Origin: Phycisphaerales bacterium
GTDB lineage: Bacteria; Planctomycetota; Phycisphaerae; UBA1845; Fen-1342
DNA length: 64,000 bases
Reading direction: 5' to 3'
Assembly (NCBI GenBank): GCA_022839625.1
Contig: JALHJL010000007.1
Span: 1 to 64,000 of the forward strand
Below, in pieces: positions 57,777 through 64,000 of this stretch. Both the position numbers and the translations under genes were made by a program. Each line of letters begins with the position of its first letter. Within the stretch, counting starts at the first letter, position 1. The notes below the pieces were generated by a model, which saw only the letters and a program-made list of their open reading frames with translations, was not told where the DNA came from and made no database searches.

Positions 57777-58019
57777 CCCGCCGCGGGCGTGTCAGTCCCC
57801 CGCCCCGAGCCGCCGACGGCGGACGCGGGCCGGGGTGTCCGCGCAACGGCGACGCCGACCGGACCTCGGAATAACGGCCGTGGCCCCGCGAATACCGACA
57901 GGGAGCGGTGCGCCGGCGCGCGAAGGCCGGAAGAGCGGTTCGTTCGTCGGGCGGGCGCGGTACGATTCCGACGCGGCATCCGCTTCGTCGCCGGTGCGGC
58001 CTGGTCAAGGAACGAAACG

Positions 58020-58490
58020 ATGGGCACGCCCCTGATCCCGACGGCGCTCGCCTCCGTCCTGTTGCTTGCTGACGGCGTAGAGGTCGTTGGACCGTGCCTG
58101 CTGTTTGTCGTGGCGCCGATCGTGCAGGCCGTCATCTGCTGGAAGCTGGTCGGTGCTTTCGACTCCATCCCGCCGCACTACCGCTTTCAGGAGCCGGGCC
58201 ACGTCTGGCTGCTGATGGTGCCGCTGTTCAACCTGTACTGGAACTTCCGGGTCTTCCCCGCGCTCGCCGAGTCCTTTCAGGTCTACTTCTATTCGCGCGG
58301 AATCGCAGATGTCGAGGACTGCGGCGAGCGCCTGGCGCGCTGGTACTGCTACTTGGCGCCGACGTTCATCATCCCCTGCCTCAACCTCGCGACGGGCATC
58401 GCCGGCCTGGTCGTTCTGATCCTGTTTCTGGTCGAAGCGGGCCAGCTTAAGAACCAAATCATCGCGACCGAGCGGGCCACGCCCCCGTAG
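58020..58490 (+). CDS. Small multi-span membrane protein
   Basis: This 156-residue protein starts at the ATG at 58020; longer frames are arginine-rich and unconserved. Three or four hydrophobic segments are present (PTALASVLLLADGVEVVGPC, then LLFVVAPIVQAVICWKLV; HVWLLMVPLFNLYWNFRVFP; FIIPCLNLATGIAGLVVLIL). The WLLMVPLFNLYWNF motif resembles DUF4328- or DUF805-like membrane proteins, but I do not assign a family. It is followed by a terminator-like hairpin. Confidence 0.65.
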   Translation: MGTPLIPTALASVLLLADGVEVVGPCLLFVVAPIVQAVICWKLVGAFDSIPPHYRFQEPGHVWLLMVPLFNLYWNFRVFPALAESFQVYFYSRGIADVEDCGERLARWYCYLAPTFIIPCLNLATGIAGLVVLILFLVEAGQLKNQIIATERATPP

Positions 58491-58517
58491 CGTCGGACCT
58501 CCGTGTCCGACGTTCTT
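58491..58517 (+). terminator. Terminator-like hairpin
   Basis: CGTCGGAC and GTCCGACG form an 8-bp stem (58491-58498 and 58505-58512), followed by TTCTT, directly after the membrane-protein stop. Confidence 0.55.
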
Positions 58518-58561
58518 CGACCCGAACGGAAGTCTCGCCGGACGCCCGCTACGGTGGGCTG

Positions 58562-61549
58562 TTATCTCGTGGCGTCATCAACGGCCTGCATCTCCTCCGT
58601 CGTCAGGCCATAGAGCCGGTACACCAGCCGGTCGATCCGGCGGTCGGTCGCATCGATGCGCCGCTGGAGCGCGGCCTTCGCGCGGGACGTCTGCGCCACC
58701 GCCAGCGACCGGTGCAGCTCGAGCATCTGCTGGACAAGGCGCACCAGCCGGTCGTGCCGGGCCGCTTCGCGGGGCTCCGTGCGATTCGGCATCCGGATGG
58801 GCAGCTCCCGCAGCGCCCGGACCTTCACCTGTGGAAACGCGCGCTGTCGCGATTCGTGCACCGTTTGGGTGTAGACGTACCGCATCAAGCGCGAGTTCAG
58901 AATCCCTACGAGGTACCGGACATCCGTACCCTCGCGCGGGCCATACAGCGCCAGCAGCGAGTTGCGGAAGTACCGCGCCCCCACCCGCGGACCGACGATC
59001 GGGAAGGGCGCCGTCTGGCGAATCACGAAACGCGCCGCCGCGTAGGCAGTCCCGCGGCCGATCCGGAAGTACTCCCCGGCTTGCGGCTCATAGTCCCGCT
59101 TCAGGGCTTTCCGCGGCGGCTCACACCGGTAGCGCGAGATTTGCCTGCCCTCCAGCACCGGGACGCACCCGGCCCGGCGATTTCCAAGCGGCACGATGAG
59201 CCGGCGCGCAGAGTTGCCTGTGTGCACGCCGGGATCGCCCACCAGCCTGCCAAGCGAGACGCCGTGCAACCACACTTTGGCCAGCAAGGCCGCGTGCCCC
59301 GCGCGCCCCCAGGCATCGCCGTCCGCGCAGCATTGCGTGCCGCTGCGCCCATCCGCATGGACGATGGTCGTCGATCCGCGATAGCTACGGTCGGCCACGA
59401 ACGTCAGCGCCGGCGTCACGGCGCCCGCGAACACACCCTCGCCCCAGTAGCGGACCTCGCGCAGCCCCGCGTGCTGCGCGAGCAGCGCGCGAACCGGCGC
59501 GTACCCTGCCAGGTGTCCGACCTGATCGGGCACCACAAAGGCGACGTACCGGCGGGCGAGGCGCCCGACCGCCGCCTCGATGAACATCCCGTGGGCGGTC
59601 AGCCACCCTGCACTGCGGTAGCGGCGGCGGAAGTACTCCCGCTCCGCGGTCGAGATGCGCACCGCCCGGCGACCTGAAAACGACAGGTACGGCGGGTTGC
59701 CGATGACCACGTCGAATCCCCGCCGCGGCACAGCGCATTGGACATCGGGCCCGCCCATATTCTTGCCAGAAGCCCGCGGCTCTGGCCGCGTACACCGAAA
59801 GACGCCCGGAAACTCCGCGGCCCAGTCAAAGGCACGGATGCGCCGGCGTTCCGCGGCACCGAGCGCCGCCGCCGCCGCGCCGTCGTAGAAATCCGGCCCG
59901 ATCAGTGCATTGCCGCACTTGATGTTGTCACTGAGGTCCGGCAGCGTCCGCCCGCGCGACGGGCATCGATCACCGCCGGCCGCTCGGACGGGCTCCTCCT
60001 CGACGAGCTTGAGCAGCAGCGCACGCCTGGTCACTTCGACCGCCTGCCGGTCGATGTCGACGCCGAAGACGTGGTCCAGCAGGATGCGTTTGCGCTCTCG
60101 GAAGGTCAGCCGCCAGGCGTGGTCGGGGCCCCGACACATTTTGGATCTTAGATTTTGGATTTTGGATTGGTGGGCCGATACGCCGCCCGCGGTCCCTTGG
60201 CCTCTTGCTCCCTTGATCCCTCGCTCCCTTGATCCCTTAATCCCTTCAATCTGTTCCACATACCGCGCTCGATACCAGTCAAGCAGGTGCTCATACGCAG
60301 CAAGCAGGAATGCTCCGCAGCCGCAGGCCGGATCCAGAATCCTCAACGGCCCGGGGATCGGGACTCGGGGCTGGGGGCTTGGGACGAGGGTGCCTTCCGT
60401 CGCAGCGCGGCGAGAAGCGCGCTCAGGAGTTGTCCGACCTGTTGGCAAAGCTCCCAGGCCGCGAGGACCGCGTCTCGGTCCAGCAACTTGAGCCGCACCG
60501 CCAGCGTCAGATGCGTTTCCAGCTCCGCCAGTGAGCCGCGCGCCATCGAGAGATGATGGAGATAGTCGCCCCGATGCGTTCGGCTGTGCCCCTCCGCTGC
60601 GTTCGCCGGGATCGACACCGCCGCCCGTTGAATCTGGGCGGTCAGCCCGTAACGCTCTTGGGGCGGCAATGTCTTCGCCAGCCGGTACACGTGCTCCACG
60701 AGGTCCATCGCGTTCTGCCACACTTGCAGATCGCGCTAGTGCCTGATCGCCATATGCCATGCCTCCTAGACCCCAGGGCCCGAGCCCCGAGTCCCCAGTC
60801 CCGGGCCCCGGAACCCGCTCTTCCAGCAAGACGCCGACGGTGTTCTTGACGATGTAGTCCACCACGCACTTTGGCGTGTAATAGGCGCCGGCCCTCCGGC
60901 GCGCCCGCGGTTTGTCTTCGATCTCGGCTCGGCCTGTGGCCGGTGTTCCGATGCCCCGGTCCAGAAACAGCTCGTACACTCGGCCAAGGACCGCCGGCGA
61001 CAGCGCCGAGAAATCGACGTCGGCGGCAGGGGAGTGCAGGCTCGAAATGATCTCGCCGAGGACCTCGCCGTCCACGGGGAAGTCGATGCTGCAACTCCCC
61101 GTTGGCTCAAGCCGGCTCGCCGGCAATCGCACACGGCCGTGACCCGCGCACAGCGGCACGCATCTGCCGCGCGGCTCGACGCCGCGTTCCTCGCACATGC
61201 GCTGAAAGATGAGCCCACTGATGATGCCGTGCACGATGTCGCCGAGCACATCGTCCGCCACGCGCGGGTTGCGCGACGCGAGATTCCCGGTCAATGCCGC
61301 CCGCCAACGCTCGACCGCTTGCAGCAATTCGGCTTCGGCCCGCGCAGCAGCTTTGGATTCCGCCAACACGCTCAGTTCTTCGAATCGGGCTCCGCCGCGC
61401 GGCAACACCCGCGGTCGCGGCGCGCTGCGTAGCCTACTCGTGCCCCGTTCGACAACAAAGCGGCGGCACCGACGTTCTCGGCCGGCGCCGCCGCAAGCGG
61501 AGGCAGATGTGCACGGATGATGGCGCCCCAGGGAGGGCCCCGGCGGCAC
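58562..61549 (-). CDS. Type IIG-like DNA methyltransferase interrupted by in-frame insertions
   Basis: The reading frame is open for 995 codons. Real homology starts near LAESKAAARAEAELLQAVER (about codon 62) with no recognisable nuclease domain before it, so the 5' end is probably lost; GTG 61369 is a possible start. AGAYYTPKCVVDYIVKNTVG, the SAM motif RILDPACGCGAFLLAAYEHL (Cys replaces the usual Ser), RILLDHVFGVDIDRQAVEVT, and the catalytic VIGNPPYLSFSG follow in order. The C-terminal specificity region ends in RRIDRLVYRLYGLTTEEMQA. About 150 codons between VGVLLEE and RILDPAC, and about 37 before MCRGPDHAWRL, are foreign. Whether it is still active is uncertain. Confidence 0.75.
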   Translation of the reverse strand: MPPGPSLGRHHPCTSASACGGAGRERRCRRFVVERGTSRLRSAPRPRVLPRGGARFEELSVLAESKAAARAEAELLQAVERWRAALTGNLASRNPRVADDVLGDIVHGIISGLIFQRMCEERGVEPRGRCVPLCAGHGRVRLPASRLEPTGSCSIDFPVDGEVLGEIISSLHSPAADVDFSALSPAVLGRVYELFLDRGIGTPATGRAEIEDKPRARRRAGAYYTPKCVVDYIVKNTVGVLLEERVPGPGTGDSGLGPWGLGGMAYGDQALARSASVAERDGPRGARVPAGEDIAAPRALRADRPDSTGGGVDPGERSGGAQPNASGRLSPSSLDGARLTGGAGNASDAGGAAQVAGPRRGPRGLGALPTGRTTPERASRRAATEGTLVPSPQPRVPIPGPLRILDPACGCGAFLLAAYEHLLDWYRARYVEQIEGIKGSRERGIKGARGQGTAGGVSAHQSKIQNLRSKMCRGPDHAWRLTFRERKRILLDHVFGVDIDRQAVEVTRRALLLKLVEEEPVRAAGGDRCPSRGRTLPDLSDNIKCGNALIGPDFYDGAAAAALGAAERRRIRAFDWAAEFPGVFRCTRPEPRASGKNMGGPDVQCAVPRRGFDVVIGNPPYLSFSGRRAVRISTAEREYFRRRYRSAGWLTAHGMFIEAAVGRLARRYVAFVVPDQVGHLAGYAPVRALLAQHAGLREVRYWGEGVFAGAVTPALTFVADRSYRGSTTIVHADGRSGTQCCADGDAWGRAGHAALLAKVWLHGVSLGRLVGDPGVHTGNSARRLIVPLGNRRAGCVPVLEGRQISRYRCEPPRKALKRDYEPQAGEYFRIGRGTAYAAARFVIRQTAPFPIVGPRVGARYFRNSLLALYGPREGTDVRYLVGILNSRLMRYVYTQTVHESRQRAFPQVKVRALRELPIRMPNRTEPREAARHDRLVRLVQQMLELHRSLAVAQTSRAKAALQRRIDATDRRIDRLVYRLYGLTTEEMQAVDDATR
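60140..60250. repeat. Phased-repeat insertion in the methyltransferase gene
   Basis: The minus strand carries 8-bp units with consensus RAGGGRNC (60192-60248, about seven copies), then a 24-bp spacer, then 7-bp units ATCCAAA, ATCCAAA, ATCTAAG, ATCCAAA (60140-60170). It sits where related enzymes have a short variable loop. It is translated in frame as GIKGSRERGIKGARG and HQSKIQNLRSKM. Confidence 0.7.
60343..60753 (-). CDS. Four-helix-bundle (S23/IVP-like) protein nested in the methyltransferase gene
   Basis: In a different frame from the host gene, ATG 60753 follows a strong AGGAGG site and reads MAIRH, then TAG at 60738-60736, then RDLQVWQNAMDLVEHVYRLA, AVSIPANAAEGHSRTHRGDY and MARGSLAELETHLTLAVRL. 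This is the four-helix-bundle family encoded by intervening sequences of 23S rRNA genes. Relatives usually have an aromatic residue where the amber codon is, so a TAC-to-TAG change is likely. A GTG at 60723 could allow internal initiation. The C-terminus is translated from the element's left arm (SSQAPSPESRSPGR). Confidence 0.75.
60348..60807 (-). mobile_element. IVS-like element with heptamer-phased terminal inverted repeats
   Basis: The ends are imperfect inverted repeats of about 36 bp (60348-60383 and 60772-60807), each built from 7-bp units such as GGGACTC, GGGGCTG, GGGGCTT. Both read GGCCCGGG then GGGACTCGGGGCT when oriented outward to inward. The 390 bp between them carry a ribosome site and the S23/IVP-like gene. 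The host frame stays open across the whole element. The stem-loop plus nested protein is the same architecture as rRNA intervening sequences, here in a protein gene. Confidence 0.7.
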
Positions 61550-61581
61550 GGTGTCGCCGGGCTGCCCTCCGACCGGGCGTG

Positions 61582-62301
61582 TTACGGCCTGATCTCAATC
61601 CCGACCACGCTCGACTGGCTGTGCCCGAAGCGGACCGCGCGGCTCTCGGAGCGCACCCGGCTGTCGGCGCTCCGCAGGACTCCGCTCGAGCTCAGCCCCA
61701 CACCGTTCGCCTTTGCCTGCGCGAAGTACCGGGCGTCGCTGTCCACAACCGTCATGCTCCGGGCGTGGCCGCCATACGTGACCGCGACGGAGTCGCTGTC
61801 GCTACGGGCGCTGCCGCCGATGTAGCCGCGGCTGCCGGCCCGGCTGTCGCTGATCGCGGTGCCCCAGTGGCTCAGGGCGGTCGAGGTCGAGCGGCTGCGG
61901 GCATGTCCGAAGAACAAACCGTCGCTGTCGGCTTCGCTGTTGCTGATGGCCAGGCCGCCGAGCGCCACCGCGATGCTCTCGCTGTCCGCGACGGCGGTCC
62001 CGCCGAAGAGCCCGCGTGCGTCGGCCCGCGAGTTACTGATGGCAACGCCGCGGTCCGCCGTCGCGACCGCCCGGCTGTCCGCATAGCCGCGGCCGGTGCC
62101 GATCGCGGTGCTGTTGGCCACCGCTCGGCCGCCGTTGGTCGCACCGGCGATGGCCAGCGAGCTGCTGTTGCCGACCGCGACGGCCGTGGCCGACGCGCTG
62201 CCGCCGTTCGAGCTGGTCGAGACCGCGACCGCTTCGCCCGCGAGTACCGCGGAGGCCGTCAGGAGGCCGAGGACTGCGCTAGCTGCATTGAGGCGTTTCA
62301 T
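61582..62301 (-). CDS. Secreted Ser/Ala-rich repeat protein
   Basis: This 239-residue protein has signal peptide MKRLNAASAVLGLLTASAVLA. The rest is made of repeats with alternating small residues, for example GGRAVANSTAIGTGRGYADS, RAVATADRGVAISNSRADAR and GGLAISNSEADSDGLFFGHA. The A-x-S-x-S periodicity resembles YadA-head or beta-solenoid surface repeats. No anchor is visible. It is probably an exported beta-helical protein; the function is unknown. Confidence 0.65.
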   Translation of the reverse strand: MKRLNAASAVLGLLTASAVLAGEAVAVSTSSNGGSASATAVAVGNSSSLAIAGATNGGRAVANSTAIGTGRGYADSRAVATADRGVAISNSRADARGLFGGTAVADSESIAVALGGLAISNSEADSDGLFFGHARSRSTSTALSHWGTAISDSRAGSRGYIGGSARSDSDSVAVTYGGHARSMTVVDSDARYFAQAKANGVGLSSSGVLRSADSRVRSESRAVRFGHSQSSVVGIEIRP

Positions 62302-62453
62302 GGCGTTCTCCTTATGAATCCGGTCGCCGTAACCTGGTCGCCGGATCGTGTTCCGCGGATTGGACGTGAGCGGCGGCGGGTTTATTCACGGACGAGCGGG
62401 AAATCGGCCGGCGGAGCGGTTATCGTGTTGCGCGGATTTTTCTTCGGATTTCC

Positions 62454-63068
62454 GTGAATACGGGTCCACCCTTGATCGTCGAAACACTGGAATTGCGCCT
62501 GGTGGAGCAAGCGGCGGCCGGCGACCGGCAGGCCCGGCAGGCACTGTTTGAGCGTTTTCGCGACACGGCGTATCGGGTCGCCCTCCGTGTCACCGGCCGG
62601 CCGGAGGACGCCCTCGACGTGGTTCAGGACAGCTTCATTCGTGCGTTCGAGCGGCTCGGCAGCTTCCAGCGAGAGGCCGGGTTTCAGACTTGGCTGCTGC
62701 GGATCGTCACCAATCGGGCACTGGACGTGCTGCGGTCGCGCAAGGTCCGGCTCGCCATCCCGCTCGACGAGGGCGAGGATCGGCCTCGGTACGAGCCCGC
62801 GGCCGCCAACCCGGAGGACCTGCCCGGTGCAGACCTGGAGCGTGCGGAGCTGGCGGAGCGGCTGCGACGGGCGATCGACAGTCTGACGCCCGACCAGCGG
62901 GCCGTCTTCGCCCTGTATGCGACCGGCGACCTGACGTACGCCCAGATCGCCGAGGCACTCGGGATACCGATCGGAACCGTGATGAGCCGGCTCTATCATG
63001 CCCGGCGGCGGTTACACGAGATGTTACCGGACCTGGCGCCGACCGCCGGCGTCGCAGAGAATATATGA
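62454..63068 (+). CDS. ECF RNA polymerase sigma factor (SigE-like)
   Basis: This 204-residue sigma factor starts at a GTG. Region 2 is ALFERFRDTAYRVALRVTGR, PEDALDVVQDSFIRAFERLG and FQTWLLRIVTNRALDVLRSR. Region 4 is AIDSLTPDQRAVFALYATGD and LTYAQIAEALGIPIGTVMSR. It is followed after 68 bp by a membrane protein of anti-sigma type. Its regulon is unknown. Confidence 0.92.
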   Translation: MNTGPPLIVETLELRLVEQAAAGDRQARQALFERFRDTAYRVALRVTGRPEDALDVVQDSFIRAFERLGSFQREAGFQTWLLRIVTNRALDVLRSRKVRLAIPLDEGEDRPRYEPAAANPEDLPGADLERAELAERLRRAIDSLTPDQRAVFALYATGDLTYAQIAEALGIPIGTVMSRLYHARRRLHEMLPDLAPTAGVAENI

Positions 63069-63136
63069 AGCTCCGTAGCCGTCGATAGTTGTGGCGGTGC
63101 CAGGTGCCGACAGCGGCGCACCGCGCGAGGAACGCC

Positions 63137-63655
63137 ATGAACCAGCCACATGAGAGCTTGGACGCCGCTTTGCGGGCCGCCGCCGCCGGTCGCTGGGACG
63201 CGCTCACGCCCGACCAGGTGGACCGCTTGGAGTGTGTGCTGAACCAGGAGCCCGCGGTTGCGGAACGGTTGGCTGGTCAGAAGGCGCGCCCGGAGCCGCA
63301 CCTCGATCAGGTGCTCGCCGACCTCGATCGACGCGCCCAACCGACGCCGCGCGCCTGGCAGGATGTCTGGCGGCACATCGAGGCTGCGGCCCCGAGAACG
63401 GCCGGCCGCCGCCCCGGCGCGCTCTCGCCGCGCGTGGTCCGCCTGTGGCGACCGCTGGCGGCGGCGGCGGCGTGCCTGTTGCTGACGGTGTTCTGGACGC
63501 TGAGGCCCTCCGCCCCCGAGGCATGGCCGCTGCAATTGGCGACGAACGTGGAGATCAATGAGCTCGAGGTGTCGGAGGACGCGACGACGTTCGTGTTTGC
63601 GACGGGGGCCAGGAACGACGTCCAGGTCATCTGGGTCCTCGAGGATCAGGGCTGA
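63137..63655 (+). CDS. Putative anti-sigma factor with one membrane span
   Basis: This protein of about 172 residues starts at the ATG MNQPHESLDAAL. The cytoplasmic N-terminus includes RWDALTPDQVDRLECVLNQE. A membrane helix (PLAAAAACLLLTVFWTL) precedes a short extracytoplasmic domain (EINELEVSEDATTFVFATGA). No zinc-binding ZAS motif. The assignment follows from its position directly after the ECF sigma gene and its topology. Confidence 0.65.
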   Translation: MNQPHESLDAALRAAAAGRWDALTPDQVDRLECVLNQEPAVAERLAGQKARPEPHLDQVLADLDRRAQPTPRAWQDVWRHIEAAAPRTAGRRPGALSPRVVRLWRPLAAAAACLLLTVFWTLRPSAPEAWPLQLATNVEINELEVSEDATTFVFATGARNDVQVIWVLEDQG

Positions 63656-63678
63656 ACCGCCGACGTGGAGGAACGAAA

Positions 63679-64000
63679 ATGCCTGCGTTGCGTTGGTGCA
63701 TCGTAGCGGCGCTGCTTGCCAGTCTTGCGGCCACGACGGTCTGCGTAGCGCAGCCGGCGCAGGAGCGCAAGTCCGCCGACATCCAGGTCTGGGCCATCCG
63801 CGCCACGACGAAGAACAAGGAAATCTCGCCCGAGCTGCGCGACCTGGCCGAGAAGCTCAAGAAGGAATTCAAGTTCACCGGCTTCAAGCTCGAGCAGCGG
63901 TCCTCCGGAAACGCCGCGATCGGAAAGGCGTACAGCACGTCGCTCCCCGGCGGCTACCGGGCGAACGTGACGCCCAAGAGCAACGACGGCCGGCGGGTGC
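63679..64000 (+). CDS. Secreted protein, cut by the window edge
   Basis: The ATG at 63679 follows GGAGGAA. A signal peptide (MPALRWCIVAALLASLAATT, then VCVAQ) is followed by IQVWAIRATTKNKEISPELR and KLKKEFKFTGFKLEQRSSGN. The frame is open to position 64000 without a stop, so only the first 107 codons are visible. It lies 23 bp after the anti-sigma-like gene and is probably the third gene of that cassette. No family recognised. Confidence 0.7.
   Translation, partial: MPALRWCIVAALLASLAATTVCVAQPAQERKSADIQVWAIRATTKNKEISPELRDLAEKLKKEFKFTGFKLEQRSSGNAAIGKAYSTSLPGGYRANVTPKSNDGRRV

Overview
The window is about 64 kb of GC-rich bacterial chromosome, most consistent with a member of the Planctomycetota, possibly a Phycisphaerae-like lineage. 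Indicators are secreted proteins with EF-hand/dockerin-like repeats, planctomycete-style tyrosine recombinase remnants, two divergent GroEL proteins flanking one GroES, an MreB/MreC block preceded by a coiled-coil membrane protein, ECF sigma/anti-sigma cassettes, and a small protein of the GNRGGxGNPH type common beside planctomycete mobile elements. This is inferred from protein style; there is no rRNA in the window.

Positions 1-13,000 are accessory. IS21-type and excisionase scraps are followed by an apparently intact tyrosine integrase that runs into a tRNA-Gly(CCC). A 40-bp copy of the 5' half of that tRNA recurs at 5902-5941. The two copies bracket an island with an AbiE-type toxin/antitoxin pair, a palindromic operator and a doubly truncated SNF2 helicase gene. 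Two broken integrases, a tRNA-Ser(GCT) and a large single-chain restriction-modification enzyme follow.

Positions 13,000-26,800 are mostly core: glmS, a zinc/manganese ABC transporter whose permease is fused to a DtxR-like regulator, a Spy/CpxP-like protein, a 0.5-kb mosaic repeat, the mreB/mreC shape block, a HEAT-repeat protein with a pseudo-receiver domain, and rpmA. A urocanase remnant and a HEPN-like gene separate this from a six-gene chaperone run on the minus strand (groEL2-groES-groEL1-dnaJ-grpE-fmdB, 34,099 to 28,011). An ABC exporter, a decayed IS4-type transposase and a hairpin repeat field come next.

Positions 38,200-58,500 are again mainly housekeeping: an alpha/beta hydrolase, rpmI-rplT, a phosphofructokinase with pyrophosphate-type residues, an ECF sigma/anti-sigma/lipoprotein cassette, an MttB-like methyltransferase with its corrinoid protein, superoxide dismutase, a nucleotide-sugar dehydrogenase, a UvrC-like protein, threonine synthase, a dockerin-repeat secreted protein, metK, and prfB with the classic +1 programmed frameshift.

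The most unusual locus is 58,562-61,549. A second Type IIG-like methyltransferase gene is interrupted, without losing its open frame, by a 460-bp element that carries its own ribosome site and a four-helix-bundle (S23/IVP-like) reading frame. The element is bounded by inverted arms built from 7-bp phased repeats. A smaller phased-repeat insertion lies nearby in the same gene, and similarly phased 7- or 8-bp repeats occur between groES and groEL1 and in the 19.4-19.9 kb repeat field. The window ends with a Ser/Ala-rich repeat protein and another ECF sigma/anti-sigma cassette whose third gene is cut by the edge.
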